Source of the DNA: Alkalinema sp. CACIAM 70d
GTDB taxonomy: Bacteria; Cyanobacteriota; Cyanobacteriia; Leptolyngbyales; Leptolyngbyaceae
Direction: 5' to 3'
DNA length: 64,000 nucleotides
Assembly: GCA_002148405.1 (NCBI GenBank)
Contig: MUGG01000112.1
Location: forward strand, 25,745-89,744
Shown: positions 18,190 to 27,737 of the stretch, one piece after another
How positions within the stretch are numbered: position 1 is the first letter of the stretch
Layout of the letters: each line of letters starts with the position of its first letter
Translations under genes and position numbers: made by a program
Notes under the pieces: generated by a model
Databases searched by the model: none
What the model was told of the DNA's origin: nothing
Seen by the model: the letters and a program-made list of their open reading frames with translations, nothing else

Positions 18190-18744
18190 TCAGAGTGTAC
18201 CCAGTTGTGACCAAGTAGTCCAGATAAAAATTACCAAAGGAACAACAGTTAAAACACCTTGGATAACGTTACCCACAACAGAACCGACAACAATTCCCAC
18301 CCCTGCCTTCAAAGACTGCTTCCAATCCTTACAGTAAATAAATTCTCCAATTACTGCACCAATTAGCGGCCAAATCAACAAGCCTAAAATCCCCACAACA
18401 GGCAACGGAATAACACCGATCAAGCCGACAATCATGCCCACTACAGCTCCAATTTGGCCCCACTTGCTGGCTCCAGCCTGTTTAGCTCCAAGATAGCCCG
18501 CGAGCAGATCGACGCCAAAGCAAAAGACCAGAATGACGATCGCCGCCACCAAGGCCCACAAAACCTGCTGAAAACTTGTGACAATGCCCCAAATAATAAT
18601 GGCCGCAAGGACGATCGAGGGCCCCGGTATCCCCGGAATTAAAGCACCGACAACCCCCACAGCCATGACTGCAACTAAAACCCAATACAAAATCAGCATA
18701 GGAATTCCCAAAACCAACAATCCATGTCGCTGAACTAGTTGCAA
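18190..18744 (-). CDS. DUF456 family membrane protein
   Basis: A 184-residue, very hydrophobic protein with about five membrane spans and glycine-rich turns. The motif GVVGALIPGIPGPSIVLAAI (about 30-49) and the later GVIPLPVVGILGLLIWPLIG are typical of DUF456. It is a plasma or thylakoid membrane protein of unknown function. It lies 45 bp after the GT-C gene on the same strand and is probably the last gene of that leftward group. Confidence 0.85.
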   Translation of the reverse strand: MQLVQRHGLLVLGIPMLILYWVLVAVMAVGVVGALIPGIPGPSIVLAAIIIWGIVTSFQQVLWALVAAIVILVFCFGVDLLAGYLGAKQAGASKWGQIGAVVGMIVGLIGVIPLPVVGILGLLIWPLIGAVIGEFIYCKDWKQSLKAGVGIVVGSVVGNVIQGVLTVVPLVIFIWTTWSQLGTL

Positions 18745-18789
18745 TTAACTGTTGCAGCGATTTGACCCAACCCACATCATGCCTCTAGC

Positions 18790-20856
18790 TTAAGGTGATT
18801 TGGGCAAGGATTTCACGTTCTCTGCAATACGGAAAACCACCGCGAGATTATCTTGATAAACGATCTGAAACAGTTGGGGATTTTTTGCGATTTCCAAGAT
18901 TCCCGGTGGCACCCGACGACTAAAGGGATCGAGACTAATGGCTAAGTATTGTGGCTGCTCCCGTTGAATGACCGTCAAGCCCTCAGCCAACGTCCAATTG
19001 TCCGATCCCAAACTGGAAGCGACCATTTGGTTACGGTAGGGGAAGCCATAGAGTCCATAGGGCCGCAAGCCGACGGAGTAAATTTTGGCCTGATCTAAAT
19101 TCTGTTGCACCCACTGGTACACTCCACTAGGTTTTGGCCCAAAGGGAAAGACAATCCCATCGTGTCCCGGTAAGCCTGAAGGCAATCGATAGGTGCTGAC
19201 TTGCAGAACTAAGAGCAATAATGCCGCTGCCCCGACACCACTCAACCAAGGTAGAGTTTGCGATCGCAAAGGTGTGAGTGATGCATGATCCAGTGGCCAG
19301 GGTTCTTGCTCCGATTCAAGCTCAGATTCTTCAACCGCTATCCCACCATTCTCTTGGAGCGATCGCGGTTGATTCCCGGTCGCAGTCATCACCCCAATCA
19401 CCTGTCCCGCTAACCAGAGGGCGAGGATCAGCGTTAACGGAAAAATAATCGCACTGTACCGTAGTTGCAACAGGAAAACCTTACCACTACCCGCCAGATA
19501 GCCTGCTCCACTGGGCGTCAGTACCAGAGCCACCAGAGCGATCGCATTCCACCCAGCCACCAGTTTGATGCCGATCGAGAATTGCCAAGGCCGCAGTTGC
19601 GCCGCAATCAAGGTGACGATCGTGATACCCAAGCTGGCGAGGAAGATGGCCAAGGGCGGGTTCCAGCTATACAGTTCCGGGTTGAACAGGTTGCGAATGA
19701 CGCTGACTTCCATCGCAGACTGTAATTGATCCGGCGGCGACAGTTGACCATCCCGTGCCACATTGCGGAAATACCAGAATCCCCCCAGCCCGATCGCGGG
19801 AAGTAAGATACGAGTCAGGGCCAGTCGGCCCCGTTGCAGCAGCGTCAGCCCTTGCCAGGGCAAGAGGGTAACCAGACCCACCATTCCTACCAGGTAATAG
19901 AGACCATTCGGCTTGGTGCCAATCAGCCAGCCCAAGCTGATCCCCACACCCCACAGCCAGAGGGGCGATCGCAGGGCAAACTGGGGCGATCGGGGCTGCA
20001 CGGCTTGGAACAACATCCACAGCGCCAGCAATTCCCAAAACATGACGGAAATGTCATTACGGCCCACATCGAACAATATTTCTTGAATATGGGGGAAATC
20101 GAGTAATCCAACTAACAAGAAAAGGATTGCTATCCCGGTCAAAAAGGCAGCGGAAATAGGATTATTTGCCGATCGGTCGGTCGGTCGATCGGTGCCCCTA
20201 GCGATCCCCACCTGTCGCAGTAGCAACACCGCAGCAATCCCGCAACCAAAGACTAAACTGGCGGTAGTCAGTCCCAAAGCCGCATCGGTTCGGAGGGGCA
20301 TCATGCTCCACAGATTCAGCAGTTCGTTACCACCGGGATAGTGCCCATAGGTACCTTGAATCTGCCAGAGGTTGCCGCTATCCATATAGTTCACTGCGTT
20401 GGGCAGGTGGAAGCTGACCACGTCCCAACTGAGGGGATGGACTTGGTGGAGTTGTTGCACCCAGTCTTGCAGCAACGATCGCAGGGGCAGGAAGAGAGCT
20501 AGCCCGATCGCCGCTAGCCATGCCATATCCCGAGGTTTTACCGATTGTACCGTCTCAGAATCTGCCAAAAGCGGATCGATCGGGTCAGCCAACTCGTCCA
20601 TCCAGCGTGGCAGGATAAACTCACTCAGCCCCACCAGTCCCAGGCTGACAATGGGGGCAGCGATCGCTTCCCCTAGGGGATAGAGCAGATGGATCACTCC
20701 CAATAACAACTCAATCAAGCTCATTTGCCCCAAGGTTAGGGCGATCAACAACAATAGAGCTGATCCGAGGTGGCGCGGAAACACCTTAGCAGCCATCCAG
20801 GCGGAACTGAGGACAACAAATCCACTGGGTAAAAGCAGTTCAACGATCGGGGGCAT
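18790..20856 (-). CDS. Multi-spanning membrane protein, GT-C glycosyltransferase-like
   Basis: 688 residues with about 12 hydrophobic segments. A first-loop region contains WDVVSFHLPNAVNYMDSGNL and GTYGHYPGGNELLNLW (about 142-180). An Asp in the first extracytoplasmic loop followed by a His-Leu-Pro and Tyr-Pro pattern is common in GT-C enzymes and ArnT-like transferases. The C-terminal 130 residues form a soluble extracytoplasmic domain (SVGLRPYGLYGFPYRN). Inferred role: transfer of a sugar from a lipid carrier outside the membrane. The start overlaps the stop of the CCB gene by 17 bp, which suggests coupled translation. Confidence 0.65.
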   Translation of the reverse strand: MPPIVELLLPSGFVVLSSAWMAAKVFPRHLGSALLLLIALTLGQMSLIELLLGVIHLLYPLGEAIAAPIVSLGLVGLSEFILPRWMDELADPIDPLLADSETVQSVKPRDMAWLAAIGLALFLPLRSLLQDWVQQLHQVHPLSWDVVSFHLPNAVNYMDSGNLWQIQGTYGHYPGGNELLNLWSMMPLRTDAALGLTTASLVFGCGIAAVLLLRQVGIARGTDRPTDRSANNPISAAFLTGIAILFLLVGLLDFPHIQEILFDVGRNDISVMFWELLALWMLFQAVQPRSPQFALRSPLWLWGVGISLGWLIGTKPNGLYYLVGMVGLVTLLPWQGLTLLQRGRLALTRILLPAIGLGGFWYFRNVARDGQLSPPDQLQSAMEVSVIRNLFNPELYSWNPPLAIFLASLGITIVTLIAAQLRPWQFSIGIKLVAGWNAIALVALVLTPSGAGYLAGSGKVFLLQLRYSAIIFPLTLILALWLAGQVIGVMTATGNQPRSLQENGGIAVEESELESEQEPWPLDHASLTPLRSQTLPWLSGVGAAALLLLVLQVSTYRLPSGLPGHDGIVFPFGPKPSGVYQWVQQNLDQAKIYSVGLRPYGLYGFPYRNQMVASSLGSDNWTLAEGLTVIQREQPQYLAISLDPFSRRVPPGILEIAKNPQLFQIVYQDNLAVVFRIAENVKSLPKSP

Positions 20857-21508
20857 GATCTGTAGTGAGGGATTGACTCAGGGTATAGCTCAGCTTCTCT
20901 GCCATGCCTGCAATCCAGGTTTCATCCTGTTGGGTATAGCTGCGAGGTGCATTCGCCCCGAGAATCATAACGCCATCTGCCCCGATCGGCTGACAGATGA
21001 TCCCCTGAATATTCTCTGGTAAGTAATCAAACTCAATCCGCCCCGGATAGGCTTTGACATCTACCAGGTAAATGGGCTTCTGCTTGTCCAGCACCCGTTG
21101 CACAATCGGCCCCGGTTGCAATTCTGCCTTGGCGGGTAAAATGCCCCGGCGCAGCAGAATTTTGCCTTGGTAATACAGGACAACGGTTTGCGTCACCGTA
21201 TTGGTCAGCAGTAACCGCGACACCCAAGCCAGTTCCGCCTGCACCGCTTCCGGTAAGGTTTTATCCAAGTCAAAGCCCTCTTCGCCCACCAGTTGCACCC
21301 GATCGGGTAACTTTGGCTGAATTTGTTGCCACAGTAAACCCGTTAGAATCAACAACGCACTGAGAATTACCCCCAAGGCATCCGATCTCGCTTGGGAATC
21401 ACTCAATTCCGGTGTCAAAATCCGATTCGTCAGCAGTAAAATGCCAGCAACCGTTCCCACAACGATCGGTAACCGTCGAAGCACTTGATTTTGATCGGGT
21501 TTTGCCAT
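20840..21508 (-). CDS. Cofactor assembly of complex C subunit B (CCB2/CCB4 family)
   Basis: 222 residues: two N-terminal membrane helices (about 14-30 and 43-60, RLPIVVGTVAGILLLTNRIL and ALGVILSALLILTGLLW), then a soluble domain with FDLDKTLPEAVQAELAWVSR, LLTNTVTQTVVLYYQG and ENIQGIICQPIGADGVMILGAN. This matches the CCB2/CCB4 family, which helps attach heme ci to cytochrome b6 of the b6f complex in chloroplasts and cyanobacteria. It is the first gene of a leftward group with the GT-C and DUF456 proteins; a functional link to those is not evident. Confidence 0.82.
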   Translation of the reverse strand: MAKPDQNQVLRRLPIVVGTVAGILLLTNRILTPELSDSQARSDALGVILSALLILTGLLWQQIQPKLPDRVQLVGEEGFDLDKTLPEAVQAELAWVSRLLLTNTVTQTVVLYYQGKILLRRGILPAKAELQPGPIVQRVLDKQKPIYLVDVKAYPGRIEFDYLPENIQGIICQPIGADGVMILGANAPRSYTQQDETWIAGMAEKLSYTLSQSLTTDHAPDR

Positions 21509-21644
21509 AGCAGAGATAGATGATAGATAGATGAGTGGATGAATGGATGCGTTAACTGCGAACTTCGTTGCTTTCCATTGTCCATCACCGATTGTCTCTT
21601 CCCTGTCTTCTTCGACTGACCTTTTTTATCCGCCACGCCGCCTT

Positions 21645-22982
21645 ATGTTGAAATTTTTGCTGCCGAGCCTGCAAACAGGCTTCCTGCTCATCCTCCTACC
21701 CTTTTTGGGGGAATCTAAACCCTTACCCCTGCGATCGATGGATGTGCCTAAGGCGGTAGGCGTAGAGATGTTGCAGGATGCGCCTTGGATGGTGTTGCCC
21801 GATGCCGATGCCGGAGCGGAAGAAATTGTGCGGCGTTACTTAAACGGTTTGACTGGCCAAGGGTTAAACGTCCAGGAGCAGGGCATTTGGCTACAATCTG
21901 GGCCATCACTGCTGGTGAATCACCAAGGCTCCACCCCGCTTTCTGCGGCATCGTTGACCAAAGTGGCTACCTCTCTCGCTGCTCTGACTACTTGGGGGCC
22001 AGATCATCAGTTTGAAACCCTCGTCAGTGCCACTGGCCCCGTACAAAACGGTGTCTTGCAAGGCGATCTAGTGATTCAAGGCGGCGGCGATCCCATGCTG
22101 GTCTGGGAAGAGGCGATCGCGATCGGGAACACCCTGAACCAATTGGGCATTCGCCAAGTCACGGGCAATCTAATCATCACAGGCAACTTCTGGATGAACT
22201 TTGAGCTGGACGCGATGAAATCCGGCGCATTATTCAAACAGGCGATTAACCAAAAAGCTTGGCAAGAAGAGATTCAAGCCCAATATGCCCAAATGAAACC
22301 TCAGCCCCCCAAACCCCAAGTGACAATCTCAGGCCCCGTCCTCTACAGTCCCCAAGCCCCTGCCAGCCAACCACTGTTCCGGCGCAAATCTCTACCCCTG
22401 CGCCACTTGGTCAAAAATATGAATGTTTACAGCAATAATGTGATGGCTGAAGGCTTATCTCGCTTGATGGGAGGCGCACAGGCCACAGCACAACGGGCAG
22501 CAGCAGCAGCGGGAATCAGTGTGGATGAGATCTTATTGGAAAATGGGTCGGGACTGGGCACCCCCAATCGGTTAACGCCCCACGGCGTCACAGCTTTGTT
22601 TACGACCTTAGCTCGCTACGCCAAGACCTATAACTTAACAATTTCCGATCTTTTTCCCATTTCCGGCACCGACATTGGCACCTTGATCGATCGATCAATT
22701 CCCCAAAATGCCGTAGTCAAAACCGGAACCCTGAATGAAGTCAGCGCCCTGTCCGGTGTCCTGCCAACCCGCGATCGGGGTCTGGTATGGTTCACGATTA
22801 TCAACCGGGGAAGCAATATTGAAGCCCTGCGCAACCAGCAAGATGTTCTGCTGCAACAACTACAAGCCTACTGGGGCAAACCGACCCAGCGATCGGCCAA
22901 CCTGCAACCCAGCCCCATCCCGAATGCTTCCGTCGCGAAATTAGGCAGCCGCGATCGAACAGAACTCTTGGCCGGGGGCTGA
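21645..22982 (+). CDS. dacB: D-alanyl-D-alanine carboxypeptidase/endopeptidase, PBP4 (S13) family
   Basis: 445 residues from ATG 21645, which begins with a hydrophobic export signal (LLPSLQTGFLLILLPFL). An earlier in-frame ATG at 21543 would bury that signal. Seen: the active-site SxxK as SLTK (Ser103, Lys106), the SxN-type motif in NVYSNNVMAEG and the KTG motif in VVKTGTLNEV, in the correct order, plus GDLVIQGGGDPML. Role: trims or cleaves peptidoglycan peptides in the periplasm. The insert between SxxK and SxN is normal for S13. It is divergent from the CCB gene. Confidence 0.92.
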   Translation: MLKFLLPSLQTGFLLILLPFLGESKPLPLRSMDVPKAVGVEMLQDAPWMVLPDADAGAEEIVRRYLNGLTGQGLNVQEQGIWLQSGPSLLVNHQGSTPLSAASLTKVATSLAALTTWGPDHQFETLVSATGPVQNGVLQGDLVIQGGGDPMLVWEEAIAIGNTLNQLGIRQVTGNLIITGNFWMNFELDAMKSGALFKQAINQKAWQEEIQAQYAQMKPQPPKPQVTISGPVLYSPQAPASQPLFRRKSLPLRHLVKNMNVYSNNVMAEGLSRLMGGAQATAQRAAAAAGISVDEILLENGSGLGTPNRLTPHGVTALFTTLARYAKTYNLTISDLFPISGTDIGTLIDRSIPQNAVVKTGTLNEVSALSGVLPTRDRGLVWFTIINRGSNIEALRNQQDVLLQQLQAYWGKPTQRSANLQPSPIPNASVAKLGSRDRTELLAGG

Positions 22983-23105
22983 TTTCAGAACTCATGGGTT
23001 TGGCTGTCAAGCCCCAGTCCCCTATGGCCTACCGCATCCCACTGGCTATGACTGGCTCTTGCTCGGCCCTCGCTATACTGAAACCATCCCCTATCGTTTT
23101 GCACC

Positions 23106-23759
23106 ATGGTCACCCTGCAACTGCAACAACTGGTAGTTCACCCCGGCCAATGCATCCAGTTGCGAGAAGTGAGCTGGGAGGAATTTGAAGCCATTCTGAG
23201 GGAACTGGGAGACACCCGATCGAGCCGTATCGCCTACAGCCAGGGAGTATTAGACATTCGGATGCCCTTGCCAGAACACGAAGTCGCCAAGGAATTGCTA
23301 GGGGATATGGTGAAAATTTTGCTCGAAGAATTAGACCTCGATAGCGAATGCTTTGGATCAACCACGTTCAAACGCCAAGACCTTGCCCAAGGGGTCGAAC
23401 CCGATCAATGTTTTTATTTGGAAAATTCGGGTGCAATGCTGGGTAAACGTCGTGTGGATTTAACCCTAGACCCTCCACCGGATTTAGCGATCGAAGTGGA
23501 TGTCACCTCCAAAACTAGCTTGAGCACCTACCAAGCCTTGGGGGTGCCGGAATTATGGCGGTTGGAGCAGGGCCAACTCCGCATCTACCAACTTCAAGAT
23601 GGCGAATATCAAGCCGTCCAAACCAGTCTTCATTTTCCCAACTTTCCGATCGCAGCAGTTCTCCCCCAATTTCTCGATCGCTGCGCCCAAGAGGGGCGTC
23701 GTCAGGCATTGAAGGCTTTTCGGCAATGGGTACAGCAACAGGCACCGGAAGTCGATTAA
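23106..23759 (+). CDS. Uma2 family protein (PD-(D/E)XK nuclease fold)
   Basis: A 217-residue protein. Seen: IAYSQGVLDIRMPLPEHEVA, GSTTFKRQDLAQGVEPDQCF, RVDLTLDPPPDLAIEVDVTS and GVPELWRLEQG, the same chain of motifs as the gene at 17418. The likely metal-site residues are the Asp of VDLTLDPPPD and the E-x-D of AIEVD. Its TAA overlaps the stop codon of the convergent LptC gene in the palindrome attaat, so the two transcripts must overlap. Confidence 0.9.
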   Translation: MVTLQLQQLVVHPGQCIQLREVSWEEFEAILRELGDTRSSRIAYSQGVLDIRMPLPEHEVAKELLGDMVKILLEELDLDSECFGSTTFKRQDLAQGVEPDQCFYLENSGAMLGKRRVDLTLDPPPDLAIEVDVTSKTSLSTYQALGVPELWRLEQGQLRIYQLQDGEYQAVQTSLHFPNFPIAAVLPQFLDRCAQEGRRQALKAFRQWVQQQAPEVD

Positions 23760-24979
23760 TTCTGCTTGAACGTGCTGGGAATAATTTCCGTTACAACGCG
23801 GTTATCGCTACTGGCAGGGCCACCCGTCACCACCACCTGCTGATCCTGTAATCGTCCTCGCGCCTGGGATCCCACCAGGTTAAACACCGGATTAGCTTGC
23901 TGGTAAGTCACGTTGCCATCGGCTTCAAATTCTTGGGTGTCTAAATTCCAAGTCAGCCGATCGGCTCCCACATTGGCCTGATTTTTTTGACTAAAACCCC
24001 GCACATTGCCGTTGAGGTAGGCCATTTTTTCCTGGAGCTGCACTTCCCCCCGATCGGCACTAATCGTCACCTGATCCGTGGCATTCACCACATTCAACGG
24101 CTGCGGTGCAGTAATCGTTTGCAGATCGGTATTCCAGATCAACACATTACTTTTCGCTTGCAAGACGGGCTGCGCCATCACCACCTGGGAATTTTGTTGC
24201 AGGGAGGCAATCTTGGTTTTCAGGTCGTATTCTGCCTTATCCGCCGTGGCTCGATCGATCTGATTATTGCTGCGGTAGCGATCGATTTGCACGGGGCGAT
24301 CGGCGGTCACTTTTTCCTCTGCCAACAGCCAAGTTAACTGCTCACTGCGGAGTTGCAACTTGGGATTTTTCACATCCGCGACAATTTGCCCATTCATCTG
24401 GGCTTTACGGCTGCGGCTGTAGAACTTTCCTTCGTTAGCAGCAATATTCAGTTGCTTGTGGGTTCCGGTGAATTTATTTCTGACCAGCAGAACATCTTCC
24501 GACGGTCGCCACTCCAACTCGTTGCCTTTGATTTCTACCCCATCCTTCAGGTTTACCGCCGTAATCTTGCCCTTGAGGATGATCGACTTGCCATCTTCAA
24601 TCACATCACTGCGATCGCCGGAAATTTTAAACACCGCTTTGCCATCTTGGTAGAACTCACCTTGGGGCGCAATCACCGCCGCCACTTTTTTATCCCGGCT
24701 GTAGATGGCTTGCTTAGCCTTGACCTTCCAGAGCAGTTTGCCCTGTTCATTGGCTTGTTCCAGGGTTAAATCGTTAAACGTCAAGCTGGGATCGAAGGAT
24801 TGAGCATCCCGCGCATCTTTTTGAAGCTTATCCGCAGTCCGATTGCTCCCAGGCGCACAACCCGCCACCAGCAAAATTCCTGCCAATAGTCCACACAACA
24901 CCTGGGATCCTCTCAACGTCCTTCCTCCAATGGCACCTCCCTTAGAATAGACGCTGTTCTGCCCAATTGGTTTCACCAC
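23756..24979 (-). CDS. LptC/LptA-like lipoprotein, lipopolysaccharide export periplasmic component
   Basis: 407 residues if started at 24979. A TTG at 24916 behind GGAGGAAGG would give a cleaner lipoprotein signal (LLAGILLVAGC lipobox, Cys at residue 41 of the long form) and is a good alternative. After the Cys, an LptC-type domain (LTFNDLTLEQANEQGKLLWK then AKQAIYSRDKK, with GKITAVNLKDGVEIKGNELE) leads into repeated OstA/LptA-type beta-jellyroll strands (about 150-385) containing ADRVE-like variants such as GADRLTWNLDTQEFEADGNV. Fused and extended LptC forms are usual in cyanobacteria. Role: the periplasmic bridge carrying LPS to the outer membrane. Confidence 0.85.
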   Translation of the reverse strand: MVKPIGQNSVYSKGGAIGGRTLRGSQVLCGLLAGILLVAGCAPGSNRTADKLQKDARDAQSFDPSLTFNDLTLEQANEQGKLLWKVKAKQAIYSRDKKVAAVIAPQGEFYQDGKAVFKISGDRSDVIEDGKSIILKGKITAVNLKDGVEIKGNELEWRPSEDVLLVRNKFTGTHKQLNIAANEGKFYSRSRKAQMNGQIVADVKNPKLQLRSEQLTWLLAEEKVTADRPVQIDRYRSNNQIDRATADKAEYDLKTKIASLQQNSQVVMAQPVLQAKSNVLIWNTDLQTITAPQPLNVVNATDQVTISADRGEVQLQEKMAYLNGNVRGFSQKNQANVGADRLTWNLDTQEFEADGNVTYQQANPVFNLVGSQARGRLQDQQVVVTGGPASSDNRVVTEIIPSTFKQN

Positions 24980-25057
24980 AGACGCCCCAAAACAGAATCA
25001 GAGAGGCTTTGCGCTACCCCTAGGATCCACAAAACACTCTCTGATCGGTGTTATCAC

Positions 25058-25080
25058 AAGCCTGACTATAACTCAGGCTT
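25058..25080. terminator. Hairpin between the LabA-like and LptC genes
   Basis: An 8-bp perfect inverted repeat, aagcctga with tcaggctt and a 7-base loop, lies 46 bp after the LabA-like stop. No U-tract follows on either strand, so intrinsic termination is uncertain. Confidence 0.4.
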
Positions 25081-25125
25081 AATCACAACTCAGGTTTGAT
25101 CGTAACTTTTGCACAGAGCTAGAGA

Positions 25126-25737
25126 TTAGATGACGCCCTCTTCTTCTGCCACACCCAGGCCAGATAGGGGGCGATAGGTGTAGCTACGGGGAGTCTTCTG
25201 AATATCTTCCTTGATGGTGTCTAAATCAATGTAGCGATCGGCCACGTTAATCAAACTATCACTGGTCATTGAGCGCAAGCTGACCACTTCTACCCGCACG
25301 CCACGATAGCTGACAGCATTGACGGCATAGGCCAGATCCCCATCGCCACTGACCAGCACCGCAGTATCGTAGGAGCCAACCAACGACATCATGTCTACGG
25401 CAATTTCCACATCCAAGTTAGCTTTCTTGGATCCATCGGGTAGTTGTACTAAATCTTTAGAAATGACACGGTAGCCATTGCGACGCATCCACAGTAGAAA
25501 GCCTTGCTGCTTCTCGTTCGTACGATCGACACCGGTGTAGAAAAACGATCTTAAGAGACGAGACCCTGCCGTTAGGCGGCAGAGCAGCTTCGTGTAATCA
25601 ATTTCAATGCCAAGTTGCAGTGCTGCGTAAAACAGGTTGGAGCCATCAATAAAGATAGCCACGCGGCCTCGATTTTCGAGAACCTGTTCTGGAGAGAAGA
25701 TGATCTCTCCCTCAGGGTGAACATTATTGCTCAACAC
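25126..25737 (-). CDS. LabA-like NYN-domain protein
   Basis: A 203-residue protein. Seen: VAIFIDGSNLFYAALQLGIE (about 27-46), a TGVDRTNEKQQGFL stretch, KKANLDVEIAVDMM and LVSGDGDLAYAVNAV. The Asp residues in IDGSN, LDVEIAVD and SGDGD form the PIN-like acidic site of NYN domains. LabA of Synechococcus acts in a KaiC-linked output pathway, and NYN proteins are predicted RNases; either role here is inference. The start is GTG at 25737 or the adjoining TTG. It follows metG on the same strand with a 100-bp gap. Confidence 0.85.
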   Translation of the reverse strand: MLSNNVHPEGEIIFSPEQVLENRGRVAIFIDGSNLFYAALQLGIEIDYTKLLCRLTAGSRLLRSFFYTGVDRTNEKQQGFLLWMRRNGYRVISKDLVQLPDGSKKANLDVEIAVDMMSLVGSYDTAVLVSGDGDLAYAVNAVSYRGVRVEVVSLRSMTSDSLINVADRYIDLDTIKEDIQKTPRSYTYRPLSGLGVAEEEGVI

Positions 25738-25837
25738 AGTTTCTATACCTCAATTTTTATGCGAGTCATCTGATGCTTCGTAACCATAACCATATGAGAG
25801 AAAGCACCACTTCCTGTCGCATAGGGAACTTCCTGAA

Positions 25838-27460
25838 TTAACCGCTAGCATTACCCCCAACGGTTACATCCGGTAAGTCGAGCTTCTGGAAGACGGGTTT
25901 GGGATCACCCAGGGTTTGCTTACCTGCCAGTATTCCCCATGTTCCATGGGTCGAGTAGACGATCGAAACATCTATTAAGGGAGTTTCACTAAAGTCAACC
26001 GAATATCCTAATTGTTGATATACGGAAGTGCTGATACTGGGTGTAATAGGCGACAGGAGATAAGCAGCCAACCGAACCGATTCCAGAACGACATAGAGCA
26101 CTTGATCCGCTTTTTCTCTTTCGCCAGATTTATACAGTTTCCAAGGTGCTTGATCATCAATATAGCGATTTCCCAGCCGGACGAGGTTGAGAATTGCTTC
26201 GCAAGCATCATGAAAAGCCAAGGCTTCGTAGGCCGCCGTTACACGATCGCACAAATCTTGACCTTCCACCTTCAGAGGATTGTCTAATTGAACCGTCGCA
26301 CCGTCCACATTCGGCACCACGCCCTGACAATTTTTTACCGCAAGTTTGAGGGTTCGGTTCAACAAGTTACCTAAATTATCCGCTAAGTCTGCATTGAGAG
26401 TGTTGACAAAGCGGACTTCTTCAAAGCTCCCGTCTTGACCAAACTTTAGCTCCTTGAGGAAGTAATAGCGCATGGCGTCTGCGCCGTAGCGCTCAGTCAA
26501 GCCCACGGGATCAATCGCGTTGCCTGTGCTTTTACCAATCTTGACCCCATCGCGAATGATGAATCCATGACCAAAAACCCGATGGGGTAAAGGCAGACCC
26601 GCTGACATCAACATCGCAGGCCAATACACCGCATGGAACCGCAGAATGTCTTTGCCAATGATGTGGGTGTGGATGGGCCACCAGTGTTTTAAGGCGTTCT
26701 CCAAGGTGGGTTCATCGGCATCATCCAGCAGAGCAGTGATGTAGCCCAGCAACGCATCAAACCAAACATAAATGATGTGATGGGGATCAGCAGGTACGGG
26801 AAAGCCCCAGTCAAAGTTGACCCGGGAAATGGAAAAGTCCCGTAACCCTTGCTTCACAAAGCTCAGAACTTCGTTACGGCGGGTTTCCGGCTGAATGAAT
26901 TCAGGACGCTCAGCATAGAGTTTTTCCAACGCACCCTGGTATTTGGATAGGCGAAAGAAATAGTTCTCTTCATCCCGCCATTCCACTTCCTTATTGACGT
27001 GAATGGGGCAGCGATGGCCGTCGAGCAGTTCTTTTTCGTCTTTAAACTCCTCACAGGAAACGCAGTACCAGCCCTTTTGTTGGCTGAGGTAAATATCGCC
27101 GTTATCCCAGACCCGTTGGAAAAACTCCCGGACGATCGCGGCATGGCGGGACTCGGTGGTGCGAATGAAGCGATCGTAGCGAATATTTAATAACTTCCAG
27201 AGGGAATTAAAGCCTTGGACAATTTGATCACAATGGGCTTGGGGCGTGCGACCGAGACTTTCTGCGGTACGTTGAATTTTTTGGCCATGTTCGTCACTGC
27301 CCGTGATGAAGCGAACGTCATAGCCACGAAGCCGCTGAAATCGTGCGATCGCATCCGCCGCCATGGTTGGATAGGCACTGCCAATGTGGGGCAAATCGTT
27401 GACGTAGTAAAGCGGTGTGGTGATCGCAAAGGTCGATTGAGCGGTTCCTGCAAAAGTCAT
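25838..27460 (-). CDS. metG: Methionyl-tRNA synthetase
   Basis: A 540-residue class I synthetase. Seen: the HIGH motif as PHIGSAY (residues 24-30), a single zinc-type Cys pair in GWYCVSCEEF with a CPIH later, the FDALLGYITAL region and the KMSKS motif as KIGKSTGNAIDP. The anticodon-binding helical domain follows (about 390-510). There is no C-terminal tRNA-binding appendix, consistent with short bacterial forms. It charges initiator and elongator tRNA-Met. The KMSKS motif has Ile-Gly in place of Met-Ser, a substitution known in functional enzymes. Confidence 0.96.
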   Translation of the reverse strand: MTFAGTAQSTFAITTPLYYVNDLPHIGSAYPTMAADAIARFQRLRGYDVRFITGSDEHGQKIQRTAESLGRTPQAHCDQIVQGFNSLWKLLNIRYDRFIRTTESRHAAIVREFFQRVWDNGDIYLSQQKGWYCVSCEEFKDEKELLDGHRCPIHVNKEVEWRDEENYFFRLSKYQGALEKLYAERPEFIQPETRRNEVLSFVKQGLRDFSISRVNFDWGFPVPADPHHIIYVWFDALLGYITALLDDADEPTLENALKHWWPIHTHIIGKDILRFHAVYWPAMLMSAGLPLPHRVFGHGFIIRDGVKIGKSTGNAIDPVGLTERYGADAMRYYFLKELKFGQDGSFEEVRFVNTLNADLADNLGNLLNRTLKLAVKNCQGVVPNVDGATVQLDNPLKVEGQDLCDRVTAAYEALAFHDACEAILNLVRLGNRYIDDQAPWKLYKSGEREKADQVLYVVLESVRLAAYLLSPITPSISTSVYQQLGYSVDFSETPLIDVSIVYSTHGTWGILAGKQTLGDPKPVFQKLDLPDVTVGGNASG

Positions 27461-27644
27461 AAGCCAAGTGTTTAACTAAACCCCAAGGTATTAAAGGTAG
27501 CAATAGTGTCAGTGTCCTGGATCGGGGCAAGACCCAGACTTAAAATCCCATAAAAGGGAACGATCGAACCGACAACTCATGTTTATTTTGCTTTATTCAT
27601 CATTCTAAACAGTGAGCTGGTTTTCTTTTGCGGTTCACCTAAAC

Positions 27645-27675
27645 AACAAAAAACCATGCCCGTTGCCGCGCATGG
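27645..27675 (-). terminator. Rho-independent terminator after manC
   Basis: On the minus strand a CCATGC...GCATGG stem (27654-27659 with 27670-27675) around a GC-rich loop is followed by TTTTTTG. It lies about 60 bp after the manC stop. Confidence 0.7.
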
Positions 27676-27737
27676 CCTTACACTTAGATACCGACTTAAG
27701 GTGTGCTTTGTCAATTAGAAACCCTTGAGGGGGCTCC

